Positions 1 through 7,970 are shown, numbered from the stretch's first letter. The stretch: DNA of 64,000 nt from Ferdinandcohnia humi_A (GCA_047608075.1 JBLKRX010000009.1:108138-172137), one strand, 5' to 3'. The notes: generated by a model not told the origin, from the letters alone. Program-made: numbers and translations.

Positions 1-533
1 TCATTAAGTATTTCTACCGCAACTGTTCCCTGCCCTGAAATTACATCCTCGTCATCAAACGGGTGGATAAACATTCGATTTTCTTTCTCACTGCAGGCAA
101 CAGCATGCTGGTAAGAATCATCGAATGTATCTCCTATTAAAACAATTTCAACAAATTCTCGACCAAAAGATTCTACCTGAGAAACCTTTTGTCTCGGGGT
201 AGTAGTTGGCATGAAAATTTTCCCTCTTATTTTTAAGGCAAAGCAAGAAAATGCTACTCCTTGAGCATGATTTCCAGCACTCGCGCAAACAACACCATTT
301 TTGAGTTCTTGGTCTGAGAGATTCTTTATCCGGTTATATGCACCACGTATTTTAAAAGAGCGTACAACCTGTAAATCTTCTCTTTTTATTAATAGGTTAC
401 ATTCATAACGTTCAGATAATAATTCATTTCTTTGTAAAGGTGTATGAATTATTACATCCTTCAATGTTTGGTTTGCTTTTATGATATCCTCAACATGGAT
501 TCCATCTAGTTTTTGTGTAAGCTTATTTGTCAT
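1..533 (-). CDS. ilvA: Threonine dehydratase (threonine ammonia-lyase), N-terminal part, cut by window edge
   Basis: Reading on the minus strand from the ATG at 533, about 177 codons are present and the C-terminal part lies outside the window. The visible part carries the PLP-lysine motif RSFKIRGAYN, the SAGNHAQG phosphate-binding loop, FMPTTTPRQKV and FIHPFDDEDVISGQGT, which are hallmarks of the fold-type II PLP threonine deaminases that turn threonine into 2-oxobutanoate for isoleucine synthesis. Whether a C-terminal ACT-like regulatory domain exists cannot be seen. It is followed upstream by a leader of about 230 bases with a promoter near 770-797. Neighbourhood (ypmP next door) matches B. 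subtilis. Confidence 0.95.
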   Translation of the reverse strand, partial: MTNKLTQKLDGIHVEDIIKANQTLKDVIIHTPLQRNELLSERYECNLLIKREDLQVVRSFKIRGAYNRIKNLSDQELKNGVVCASAGNHAQGVAFSCFALKIRGKIFMPTTTPRQKVSQVESFGREFVEIVLIGDTFDDSYQHAVACSEKENRMFIHPFDDEDVISGQGTVAVEILN

Positions 534-928
534 AAGATCCAATTTCCCCTCTCGATATTGCTACACATCACAGTAATAAAGTGAGACTATAATAATCGAG
601 GGGCTATTATGCCCCTACAGTCAACATGAAAAAACCTCAGAACGGTTCTTTTTTTAGGTATCAGGTACTCACAAATATTGATTCCAGCTACGCTGCTAGC
701 TTTTCCACTGAATATTTACTTCACTTAATTTGTGCCAGTTTAAACCGAATAGAGTATTTAATCTGTACATTATAACATGAATTTTCAGATTTTGAAGTAA
801 ATTTTCTAAATATTTTATTAGTTTTCTATTTGTATATATGATGAAATCTCTATTAATTGCATACATTATAAATAAATCTCTAACGAAACAATTACTGAAC
901 CATACATACTCATTATGGAGGTGATACG
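534..928. other. ilvA-ypmP intergenic region with long ilvA leader
   Basis: There is no supported gene here. If transcription of ilvA starts near 762, the leader is about 230 bases. It holds a weak terminator-like hairpin followed by Ts on the minus strand (629-653, AACC/GGTT core with A/T flanks) and a second hairpin, AGGGGC/GCCCCT (599-604 with 611-616). The T-box core element was looked for and not found. The minus-strand reading frame at 696-962 overlaps the start of ypmP and has no ribosome binding site. Confidence 0.5.
769..797 (-). promoter_or_regulatory. Probable ilvA promoter with overlapping CodY-like box
   Basis: On the minus strand a perfect TATAAT (769-774) with an upstream TGn extension is preceded, 16 bases away, by TTCAAA (791-796). 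A sequence reading AATTTTCAGATTTTG on the plus strand at 780-794 matches 11 of 15 positions of the published CodY consensus AATTTTCWGAAAATT and lies over the spacer. CodY control of ilvA is known in B. subtilis; here it is inferred from the motif only. Confidence 0.5.
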
Positions 929-1162
929 ATGGAATATTCAATTTGCTCACTTGACAGTGCAATTCCTTGTGAGATTACTTTAGATGATGACAATGGTCGT
1001 TACATGATACGTAAAGCAGACACTAGTGGAGAAGTGTTTAACACTGCCCAGGAATTAATTTCTTGGATCAAATCAAATTGGAGTGCTGAGGAGTTTTGTA
1101 ACCCTAGTGAGTTTACAAAAATGCTTGAAGAACTAAACTTATATGAAAGCATTACAGGGTAG
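929..1162 (+). CDS. ypmP: YpmP-family small conserved protein
   Basis: This 77-residue acidic protein starts with ATG nine bases after a strong GGAGGTGAT ribosome binding site. It is an uncharacterised cytosolic protein with no signal peptide or membrane segment. The name rests on size, its position divergent from ilvA exactly as in B. subtilis, and a general resemblance that I cannot check by alignment. Its stop codon lies inside the terminator hairpin at 1156-1177, so transcription ends directly after the gene. No function can be assigned from the sequence. Confidence 0.7.
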   Translation: MEYSICSLDSAIPCEITLDDDNGRYMIRKADTSGEVFNTAQELISWIKSNWSAEEFCNPSEFTKMLEELNLYESITG

Positions 1163-1182
1163 CAGATAGGCTACCCTCTTTT
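1156..1182 (+). terminator. Terminator of ypmP (and possibly iadA)
   Basis: AGGGTAGC (1156-1163) pairs with GCTACCCT (1170-1177), followed by CTTTTTC. The ypmP stop codon is in the left arm. Confidence 0.75.
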
Positions 1183-1185
1183 TCT

Positions 1186-2358
1186 TCATTCAAATGTACC
1201 TTTTACAATAACTTGTTTATTGTGGACCATCAATCTCCCATTTGCAAATACGGTATTTAGGTCCAGAGAATCTTTCTCTAGTACAACAATGTCCGCATCA
1301 CTGCCTTCCTTAATCCTTCCTTTATGATGTAGCTTTAATATAGATGCTGGGTTTGATGTAATGACACGAAAAGCCGTTTCAATTGAGATACCTTCTACTT
1401 GAATAGCATCTTTCACTTCCTGATAAAGTGAGCTTACCTTTCCAACCTTAAGCCCAATAAATTCACCCTTTTCATTGAACTCAGGTAGACTTCCTTGTCC
1501 ATCTGATGTAAACGTTATTTGTTCAATAGCTACACCAGAATCAAGCATCCTTTTTAAACCTTTACTTGATTTAACTTCTCCTCTAGAGATAAATTTTTGA
1601 ACTGAACTCGTCGTAAAATCCACATAACCGCCCATTTTCGCATATTCAATTCCTGCCTCAAATAACTGTTCATTACGGTTAATATGAGTTGGATGAAATT
1701 GGGTGATAGGGATTTCTGTTTTTTCAACTACTTCTTTAAGTAATGATAATTTGCCTACTCCGTCACCAACATGAATATTAACGATTCCTGCTTTTCCAGA
1801 AAGCATGCCACCAACTCTAGCAGCAGATGCAATCTTAGCGATTTCCTCCATAGTTGGCTGCGAAGACCTATGGTCAGAAATAGCAATTTCACCTACTCCG
1901 ATTATTTTATCAATTAAAATTAAATCATCTTCTATTTTGGAAGTAAGAGTTTTAACTGGAGTCTGGTATGAACCTGTATGAATATAACAAGTGAGTCCCT
2001 CTTCCTCTAATCCTCTAGCTTTTGCTAATAAACTGGCCATTGTTCGTGTTGTACCGTCCGTCCCTAACACCCCTACAATGGTTGTTATTCCAGAAGTAGT
2101 TGCTTCGCTAAGATATAATTCGGGAGTTCTTGTCCTATAGCTACCCTCACCACCCCCACCGGTTATATGAACATGAGAGTCAATAAAGCCAGGAACAAGA
2201 ATCATACCTGTTGCATCGATTACTTCGATATCCACAAAATCTGGTGGTAGTTCAATCTTATCTTTTATATAGCCAATTTTATTTTGGACGATTAGAATAT
2301 CCTTTTTCCCAAGGTACTCTGGAGCATATACCTCTCCATTTTTAAGTATAGTTAACAT
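1186..2358 (-). CDS. iadA: Isoaspartyl dipeptidase (beta-aspartyl peptidase, amidohydrolase superfamily)
   Basis: A 390-residue metal-dependent amidohydrolase. It shows the HVH metal motif (about residues 62-64), the AISDHRS loop (about 159-165), HPTHINRN, TSDGQGS carrying the catalytic Asp, and a C-terminal VKGTFE identical to the end of E. coli IadA. The enzyme cleaves beta-aspartyl dipeptides that arise from protein isoaspartate damage. In E. coli IadA the two metals are bridged by carbamylated Lys162. By eye the matching position here is Glu157 (GVGE before IAISDHRS), a subtype in which a glutamate would bridge the metals. It sits alone between ypmP and yplQ, a place where B. subtilis has another gene, so it may be an insertion in an otherwise conserved order. 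Confidence 0.9.
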   Translation of the reverse strand: MLTILKNGEVYAPEYLGKKDILIVQNKIGYIKDKIELPPDFVDIEVIDATGMILVPGFIDSHVHITGGGGEGSYRTRTPELYLSEATTSGITTIVGVLGTDGTTRTMASLLAKARGLEEEGLTCYIHTGSYQTPVKTLTSKIEDDLILIDKIIGVGEIAISDHRSSQPTMEEIAKIASAARVGGMLSGKAGIVNIHVGDGVGKLSLLKEVVEKTEIPITQFHPTHINRNEQLFEAGIEYAKMGGYVDFTTSSVQKFISRGEVKSSKGLKRMLDSGVAIEQITFTSDGQGSLPEFNEKGEFIGLKVGKVSSLYQEVKDAIQVEGISIETAFRVITSNPASILKLHHKGRIKEGSDADIVVLEKDSLDLNTVFANGRLMVHNKQVIVKGTFE

Positions 2359-2520
2359 TTAATGAGATCCCTCCGTGTTGAATATATCAATCTAATATGT
2401 TCGACAATAGTAGTCAAAATTCCTTGTTACTGATATAGTAAAGTTCTGATGAATTGACAATTCATTTTTTAGAAGTATGATGATAAGAAGAAAGTCTGAT
2501 TTTGATTTGAGGTGAACAAA

Positions 2521-3174
2521 ATGGAGATGAACAGACAAGAAACATTAAAAGAAGAAATTGCAAATGCAATTACACATGGACTTGGTGTTCTATTAAGTAT
2601 TCCTGCACTAGTCATGCTAATCGTTTTTGCAGTTAAATATGGAGATGCTTGGCATATTGTAAGCTTTTCTATTTTCGGAAGCACAATGTTTCTTCTATAC
2701 TTATTTTCAACTCTTTTACATAGCATCACGCATCCAAAAGCTAAAAAAGTATTTGCAATATTGGACCATTCTGCTATCTATTTATTAATCGCAGGAACTT
2801 ATACACCATTCGTGTTAGTAACTCTACGTGGATGGTTAGGCTGGACAATTTTTGGAATCGTATGGGGTCTTGCTATAATTGGAATTGTGTTTAAAGTTTT
2901 CTATGTAGAGAGATTCATCATTCTTTCAACTGTTTGTTATGTACTAATGGGATGGTTAATCATTGTCGGGATTAAACCTCTTTATGAGAGTATTGGATTT
3001 AATGGATTTATGCTACTTCTTTCAGGTGGCATCCTCTATACAGTTGGAGCGGTATTTTATGTATGGCGTAAACTACCCTACAATCATGCAATATGGCATG
3101 GATTTGTTTTAGCAGGTAGTGCCGCAATGTACTTCTGTGTATTGTTTTATGTGCTGGATGTGCCATTTATTTAA
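2521..3174 (+). CDS. yplQ: Hemolysin III / PAQR-family membrane protein YplQ
   Basis: A 217-residue integral membrane protein with seven predicted hydrophobic segments. Family landmarks are visible: ANAITHGLG near the N terminus, the SxxxH stretch STLLHSI, FAILDHSAIYLLIAGTYTPF, and a C-terminal HAIWHGFVLAGSAAMYF with conserved histidines that bind zinc in the PAQR/hemolysin III superfamily. The start ATG at 2521 is chosen because GAGGTGA lies six bases upstream; a GTG three codons earlier is inside that site. Its physiological role in Bacillus is poorly known. It ends at a strong bidirectional terminator shared with dfrA. Confidence 0.9.
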   Translation: MEMNRQETLKEEIANAITHGLGVLLSIPALVMLIVFAVKYGDAWHIVSFSIFGSTMFLLYLFSTLLHSITHPKAKKVFAILDHSAIYLLIAGTYTPFVLVTLRGWLGWTIFGIVWGLAIIGIVFKVFYVERFIILSTVCYVLMGWLIIVGIKPLYESIGFNGFMLLLSGGILYTVGAVFYVWRKLPYNHAIWHGFVLAGSAAMYFCVLFYVLDVPFI

Positions 3175-3192
3175 CAAATGTGGTTAGATGTA

Positions 3193-3231
3193 AAACCCCC
3201 GCAAAATACGATGAATTGCGGGGGTATTTTT
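3193..3231 (+). terminator. Bidirectional terminator between yplQ and dfrA
   Basis: CCCCCGCAA (3196-3204) pairs with TTGCGGGGG (3216-3224), with As before and Ts after, so it can serve both convergent genes. Confidence 0.85.
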
Positions 3232-3248
3232 ATTTGTATTCCAAATAT

Positions 3249-3737
3249 CTATTTATTTCTTTCGTAAACGAGAAAGGTATAATCATATGGGTTTTTTGTA
3301 TCCCTTACTCCCTTTTCCTTCGAAATAAGCTTCCATTCACTTTTGTTAAATATGGGGAAAAAAACATCTCCCTCAAATTCCTCTTCAATTTCGGTTATGT
3401 ATAAGCGGTCAGTAAATGGTAGAATCTCTTTAAAAATTTCAGCTCCACCTATTACAAATAGCTCTTCATTTCTTTCATTGTTTAATTTAACGATTTCTTC
3501 AATAGAATGAATCACCTTACAACCATCTGCTTCATAATTCAAATCTCGAGTTACTATTATATTTTCACGACCAGGTAATGGTCTTCCAATGGAAACATAC
3601 GTTTTCCTTCCCATTATCACGGGATGTCCCATTGTAACTCTTTTAAAATAAGCAAGATCGGCTGGTAACCTCCAAGGTAGATCGCCATCCTTACCAATCA
3701 AATGATTTTTGTCCATTGCGAATAGTAATGAAATCAT
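3249..3737 (-). CDS. dfrA: Dihydrofolate reductase
   Basis: A 162-residue enzyme that reduces dihydrofolate to tetrahydrofolate with NADPH. The sequence shows MDKNHLIGKDGDLPWRLPADLAYFK, with the acidic substrate-binding residue in LPADLAYFK, then the NADPH motif VIMGRKTY and the FVIGGAEIF motif. The start ATG at 3737 has GAGGATG about 10 bases upstream; a longer reading from 3755 is possible but unlikely. It follows thyA on the same strand, the usual pair, since thymidylate synthase produces the dihydrofolate that this enzyme recycles. Confidence 0.97.
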   Translation of the reverse strand: MISLLFAMDKNHLIGKDGDLPWRLPADLAYFKRVTMGHPVIMGRKTYVSIGRPLPGRENIIVTRDLNYEADGCKVIHSIEEIVKLNNERNEELFVIGGAEIFKEILPFTDRLYITEIEEEFEGDVFFPIFNKSEWKLISKEKGVRDTKNPYDYTFLVYERNK

Positions 3738-3844
3738 TATTTTTATCATCCTCACATTATAAGACTAAATTTTTATGCAAAATCAGTATCTTTCAAACAA
3801 GTAAAATATCCCAAGATATCATTATACCTTAGGACATTCCAAGT

Positions 3845-4801
3845 TTATACAGCAACTGGTGCTTTTATTGTTGGGTGTGGATCATACCCGATAACTTCGA
3901 TATCGCCCATCTCAAAATCAAACACTGATTTCAAACTTGCATTTATTTTAAGTTCTGGAAAAATTCGCGGCTCACGGCTGAGTTGAGTTGAAACCTGCTC
4001 AAGATGGTTTGTATAAATATGAGCATCCCCAATTGTATGGATGAAATCCCCTACTTCTAATCCACATTCAAAAGCTATTAAATGGGTTAGTAGCGCATAG
4101 CTTGCGATATTAAAGGGAATTCCTAAAAATAAGTCTCCTGATCTCTGGTATAACTGACAGCTTAGTTTCCCATCAGCTATATAAAATTGGAACAAGCTAT
4201 GACATGGAGGTAGCGCCATGAAGTTCACGTCTGCTGGGTTATATCCGACTACAAGATGTCTCCTACTATCTGGATTTTTCTTTATTTGCTCAATGACATC
4301 CTTTAATTGGTCAATTGTCTCACCTCGAGAGGTTTCCCAAGCTCTCCATTGTTTACCATATACTGGACCAAGCTCACCGTACTTGTTAGCAAATTCGTCA
4401 TCCTCTAAAATTCTGTTTTTAAATGATTCCATTTCTGCTTCGTAGAGCTTATTAAATTCTGAATCAGTTTGGCTTCTTCGACCGAAGTCGTTCATATTTG
4501 GCCCACTGTATTCATCACTTTCTACCCAGTTTTTAAATGCCCACTCATTCCAAATATTATTATTGTTTTTAAGTAAATAACGGATATTTGTATCACCTTT
4601 GATAAACCATAATAACTCACTTGCTATTAATCGAAATGGTACTCGTTTCGTTGTTAGTAATGGAAATCCCTCACTTAGGTTAAAACGCATTTGATATCCA
4701 AAAACCGATATCGTACCTGTACCAGTTCGATCCATCTTTTTTGTTCCAGTTTCAATAACATGTTTCAACAAGTCTAAATATGACTGTTCACCTTGTTTCA
4801 A
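3845..4801 (-). CDS. thyA: Thymidylate synthase ThyA (long form)
   Basis: A 318-residue thymidylate synthase making dTMP from dUMP with methylene-THF. The catalytic cysteine is Cys200 in ALPPCHSLFQFY; RTGTGT, GPVYGKQWR, YQRSGDLFLGIPFNIASYA and HIYTNH are all present. At 318 residues it is the form with an insert of about 50 residues (roughly 90-145), like the enzymes of staphylococci and the B. cereus group, rather than the 264-residue B. subtilis ThyB that occupies the same locus. It is the first gene of a thyA-dfrA unit, with about 107 bases between the genes. Confidence 0.96.
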   Translation of the reverse strand: MKQGEQSYLDLLKHVIETGTKKMDRTGTGTISVFGYQMRFNLSEGFPLLTTKRVPFRLIASELLWFIKGDTNIRYLLKNNNNIWNEWAFKNWVESDEYSGPNMNDFGRRSQTDSEFNKLYEAEMESFKNRILEDDEFANKYGELGPVYGKQWRAWETSRGETIDQLKDVIEQIKKNPDSRRHLVVGYNPADVNFMALPPCHSLFQFYIADGKLSCQLYQRSGDLFLGIPFNIASYALLTHLIAFECGLEVGDFIHTIGDAHIYTNHLEQVSTQLSREPRIFPELKINASLKSVFDFEMGDIEVIGYDPHPTIKAPVAV

Positions 4802-4927
4802 AAATTCTCACTCCCAAACTATCTGTTTCTTAAAATTTCGTATTACAACTACTAATTTTGACTTATGTCCTTGTATTTATTAAACCCTATTTCAACAATT
4901 TTTTCACGAGAAAAATTAATACTAGGT

Positions 4928-5674
4928 TTAGAAAGTAGAGAGTACACTATACTTTACGGGAGAATCTACCTTTTTTAAATTCATAAACAACTCATATGTT
5001 AAAGGGGCTGTCGATTGTAGCTCTTGTCTAGTTTCATTAGATAAAAAATACATTGCAAATGCTTCAGCAAAGTACTCCTCAGGATAAGTAGTAAAATAGG
5101 TTCGACCTGGGAACAATTTATTCGATTCTTTTTCCCAAATTGATAAATACATAGGATTTTCACTGATAGAATCAAAAACAACAACATCAATGGAATGTGC
5201 CAATTCATGTAACTCCAGATTTACTGAGCCATGCCCCTTTCCTTTTTCACTATGCCCTATTTTTGCTAATACTACTTTAGCTCCTCCAATACCTGGAACC
5301 GTATCCCAAGTTGGGCCATCTTCGCTATATCCGCGCGGTTTTTTCCCTTTTAAATACGCTGCTGTTGGTTCGTCAGTTAAATTCCCTGTAAAAAGCTTCA
5401 GCTGAACGCCTTCTTCACGAAGGCGTTCTAAAATATACGAATCAATACTATTAATGCGGTCAATCATTTGGGACGCATTCGTTTCGCTAAAGTTTTTCTC
5501 AGGTAATAGAATGATATCTTTTAAAATATCATAGTTTTGCATAGTTGTAGTTTGAGTGAAAAGAGTAATAGAATGATAGTCTTTGAGTAGAATTCCGTGA
5601 TGAGACGCTTCACCAAGTGGATATGCTGAGCCTATCAAGACGATAAACAAGAAGATAAAAACGATTTTTTTCAT
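4928..5674 (-). CDS. Secreted Pro-Pro endopeptidase-like zinc metalloprotease (anthrax lethal factor-like catalytic domain)
   Basis: A 248-residue protein with a clear signal peptide (MKKIVFIFLFIVLIGSAYPLG), so it should be exported. The zinc motif HELAH is at residues 156-160 and a second acidic helix, EEYFAEAFAMYF (about 199-210), follows about 40 residues later. This layout, together with TWDTVPGIGG before the zinc helix, is that of the ATLF-like family that includes anthrax lethal factor and the clostridial and paenibacillar Pro-Pro endopeptidases (PPEP-1/Zmp1, PPEP-2). Size also fits a stand-alone PPEP. The substrate is unknown; the neighbouring secreted YpjP has a run of three prolines. 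Start ATG has a GGAG site upstream (gaGGAGactttg). Confidence 0.75.
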   Translation of the reverse strand: MKKIVFIFLFIVLIGSAYPLGEASHHGILLKDYHSITLFTQTTTMQNYDILKDIILLPEKNFSETNASQMIDRINSIDSYILERLREEGVQLKLFTGNLTDEPTAAYLKGKKPRGYSEDGPTWDTVPGIGGAKVVLAKIGHSEKGKGHGSVNLELHELAHSIDVVVFDSISENPMYLSIWEKESNKLFPGRTYFTTYPEEYFAEAFAMYFLSNETRQELQSTAPLTYELFMNLKKVDSPVKYSVLSTF

Positions 5675-5830
5675 AACAAAGTCTCCTCATTTGCAGGTAA
5701 AATTCTAGTTGTTTTGTGAAGGAGTAATCGAAATAATTAATTTGTAATTATACAAATATTATAACATATATAGAAAAATGTGTACGTATTGCCGAACATG
5801 ACAATTTTCCCCAATTTATAAGTATAAAAA

Positions 5831-5854
5831 AAGACTACTAATAGAAGTAGTCTT
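5831..5854 (-). terminator. Terminator of ypjP
   Basis: AAGACTACT (5831-5839) pairs with AGTAGTCTT (5846-5854). On the minus strand it is followed by a run of Ts and overlaps the ypjP stop codon. Confidence 0.8.
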
Positions 5855-6449
5855 AACTCATCCATTTTGGTGGTGTATTTTTATCCCAAAAGATTTCTCC
5901 AAGATTATGATGAGCTTGAAAGCCATCATGATAAGTATGATAATGAAAATTAAACCAATAGCCTTCTAGAGGTGGGTGATCTTTTCTTACATGAAAACGG
6001 ACTATATCCTTTCCAGTTGTAGCATCGAAAATATGGAAAATTTTTTCTCCATTTCCACCTGATGGCTTTTCTGAAATTTGTAGTTGATCTAGCTGTTCAT
6101 TTGGGTATTGCTCAGCCAATACAGCAATAACTTCTTCAATCCTTGGTAATATTTCTGTTCGGAACTCATCTTCAATAACGGGACCTATTTTACCCCCAAA
6201 TTTTTCAAACGACTTCAATTCAGCCTGGGAAAGAGCGTAATCAATAAATCTTTGGCTATCGTATCCAAATAATTTTTGTTCTTCAAACGAATATAGGCTC
6301 GGTTCAGAGCTTTGGTCATTAAAGGAATTAAACTTTTTAGGTTCATCAGAATCCGCTTGCTCCATCGTCAGTGCAGGCGGTGGAGTTACGAGTCCAAAGG
6401 TCAATATTGTAAATGATACAACTAGGGCCTTGCGCAACCATTTGTTCAT
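5853..6449 (-). CDS. ypjP: YpjP-like exported protein
   Basis: A 198-residue protein with an N-terminal signal-like segment (WLRKALVVSFTILTFGLV) followed by TPPPALTM, then a charged domain ending in a His-rich stretch FNFHYHTYHDGFQAHHNLG and a C-terminal WDKNTPPKWMS. It matches the YpjP family by position and general character. Function is unknown. The ATG at 6449 is preferred (AAAGGACG about nine bases upstream) over the in-frame ATG six codons earlier. It is the gene just upstream of the secreted metalloprotease on the same strand, with a terminator between them, so they are neighbours rather than a certain operon. Confidence 0.8.
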   Translation of the reverse strand: MNKWLRKALVVSFTILTFGLVTPPPALTMEQADSDEPKKFNSFNDQSSEPSLYSFEEQKLFGYDSQRFIDYALSQAELKSFEKFGGKIGPVIEDEFRTEILPRIEEVIAVLAEQYPNEQLDQLQISEKPSGGNGEKIFHIFDATTGKDIVRFHVRKDHPPLEGYWFNFHYHTYHDGFQAHHNLGEIFWDKNTPPKWMS

Positions 6450-6679
6450 ACGATAACGTCCTTTCAACTACTTCTAACGTTAGAGATATTTTAACACATT
6501 CTACTAGATTATTTTACTATGAAAATAGTTTTTTTATAAAAAATAGGGATACTTACCTATACGTATATGATCCCATTAGGTTTCATTATCATGATTTTTT
6601 ATTTTTATTTTCAATAAAAGTTCATAAAGATTTTGCTTTTTGGTAAAATAGATGTACTATACATAATTGAAAGGATGAA

Positions 6680-6763
6680 ATGAAAATGGATCTTGAATAT
6701 ATCTTCTTTGGTGCTAGCGTTTTAACACTTGGTTTTTTCATCTATGCATGTATTACTGAATAA
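6680..6763 (+). CDS. Single-span membrane microprotein (27 residues)
   Basis: This tiny frame reads MKMDLEYIFFGASVLTLGFF and then IYACITE, one hydrophobic segment flanked by acidic residues. It has AAAGGA upstream and is followed at once by a strong terminator, which supports a real transcription unit of this length. An ATG two codons later (6686) fits the ribosome site equally well. I do not recognise the family. Such short proteins often act as small subunits or regulators of membrane complexes, but nothing here shows which. Confidence 0.55.
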   Translation: MKMDLEYIFFGASVLTLGFFIYACITE

Positions 6764-6764
6764 C

Positions 6765-6796
6765 AAAAACCCGCTACCTTGGCGGGTTTTGTTTTG
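6765..6796 (+). terminator. Terminator after the 27-residue microprotein
   Basis: AAACCCGC pairs with GCGGGTTT across the loop TACCTTG, followed by TTTTGTTTT. Confidence 0.8.
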
Positions 6797-6807
6797 CCAC
6801 TTTTTAT

Positions 6808-6939
6808 TTATGTTCGTTTTTGTTTTCGTCTTGATGAATCCATCTTCATGTTTCCTGTTTCCTGTTCGGTTGTCCCTTGTCCCTCTACATCAGGTGAGTT
6901 GAGCCCTACTTTAGAAGGATCCTTTTTACGCTTTGGCAT
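6808..6939 (-). CDS. Small basic hydrophilic protein (43 residues), possibly a minor spore protein
   Basis: The frame starts MPKRKKDPSKVGLNSPDVEG and ends SSRRKQKRT. It has a near-perfect GGAGGTGAT ribosome site five bases before the ATG, much better than chance. Composition (Lys/Arg, Gly, Gln, Ser, no hydrophobic core) resembles minor small acid-soluble spore proteins, but I cannot place it in a named family. It lies between ypiP and the microprotein on the opposite strand. Confidence 0.65.
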   Translation of the reverse strand: MPKRKKDPSKVGLNSPDVEGQGTTEQETGNMKMDSSRRKQKRT

Positions 6940-6997
6940 GGTATCACCTCCGTTATATAAAATAACCAAAGGTGCACCAAAATATCAGCTTTGTTAC

Positions 6998-7771
6998 TTA
7001 TGCATCAATCACACCAAAATGAAACTTTGCCGTTTTTCGTCTGAAAACAGTAAATCCGTATTTTTCAAATTGATTACTTTTCCAATGATCCTTAAGAACT
7101 ACCCTCTTTTTGGCAACCCTCAATGCATCCTCGATTACTTGATCGGAAAGACTTGAATATATCGCATAATGTCGTAGCCCTTTAATCCCAACCGATTCAT
7201 CAATACCTTCTTCAAACATGGGGTCAAAATAAACTATGTCGAAGCTGTTAGAAGGACAACTCAATAGGAAACGTTCGAAGGTATCGTGTTTAACTTGAAT
7301 TCGAGCCATTGCTTGGTTCATCAGAGGAATCCCTGTATCCCAACTATGAAGTCCTCCCTTGAGAAGATAATATAGATATTCATTTCCTTCAAGTGCAGTA
7401 ACCTTTCCAGAATTTCCAACGACATAGCTTGCAACGATACTATCCGATCCTAATCCAAGCGTACAGTCTAATAGTGAATCTCCTCTTGCTAGCCCGCATG
7501 CTTGTACAAAAGGATCGTGTTCACCTTTCTTGATTCGCTTGATTCGGAACATCGCAGAATTGGGATGGAAAAAGATTGGTTCATCACTTGTTTGAGGGTA
7601 GATTTCAAGACGATTTTTCCCTACAATTAATATATCATCGTTGGTCACAGCTTGAATATTCATAATTGAACGCTTATCCCTTTTCAGATAAGGTGCATTT
7701 AGCTCCTCTGCTATTCTTTTTGCAAGGCCAATCATTTCATTATTTGTTCTTCCTGCCGTTGTCACAATCAA
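6998..7771 (-). CDS. ypiP: Class I SAM-dependent methyltransferase YpiP (RsmJ-like)
   Basis: A protein of about 257 residues. Motif I is LLDCTLGLGSDSIVASYV and motif IV is DIVYFDPMFEEG; the DPM/DPP-type motif and general layout resemble the 16S rRNA guanine methyltransferase RsmJ, and the B. subtilis homologue is YpiP. The N-terminal half (IVTTAGRTNNEM) is typical of the family. The TTG at 7771 is the better start because AGGTGAT lies just upstream; a GTG three codons earlier is within that site. The substrate is inferred, not known. A member of repeat family 1 lies between this gene and brxB. Confidence 0.8.
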   Translation of the reverse strand: MIVTTAGRTNNEMIGLAKRIAEELNAPYLKRDKRSIMNIQAVTNDDILIVGKNRLEIYPQTSDEPIFFHPNSAMFRIKRIKKGEHDPFVQACGLARGDSLLDCTLGLGSDSIVASYVVGNSGKVTALEGNEYLYYLLKGGLHSWDTGIPLMNQAMARIQVKHDTFERFLLSCPSNSFDIVYFDPMFEEGIDESVGIKGLRHYAIYSSLSDQVIEDALRVAKKRVVLKDHWKSNQFEKYGFTVFRRKTAKFHFGVIDA

Positions 7772-7792
7772 ACTTATCACCTAAACTTAAGA

Positions 7793-7948
7793 AAGCGCAA
7801 GCTCCTTGGAAAGGTACCTCCTGTGCAAGTCCAACGAGCAAATGTTCTGTGGCAAAAAAGTCGTTCTTTGACTTTTCTTGCCACAGGTTATTTGACTTCA
7901 AGGGGCTATGTACTGGAGCTAGCAGCAAAATCTATGTTCAAAATTTTT
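7793..7948 (+). repeat. Interspersed repeat family 1, copy A
   Basis: Begins AAGCGCAAGC, contains GTGCAAGTCC and GAGCAAATGTT, and has a central inverted repeat CTGTGGCAA (7847-7855) with TTGCCACAG (7878-7886). It ends with a tail ATGTTCAAAATTTTTACTTT. Related copies are at 13158-13366 (inverted), 45108-45256 and 50574-50746. Confidence 0.8.
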
Positions 7949-7970
7949 ACTTTCTTTATTATCCTTTTAA

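Noticed and set aside
696..962. Minus-strand open frame of 88 codons upstream of ilvA
   Set aside because: It overlaps the start of ypmP and the likely ilvA promoter and has no ribosome binding site.
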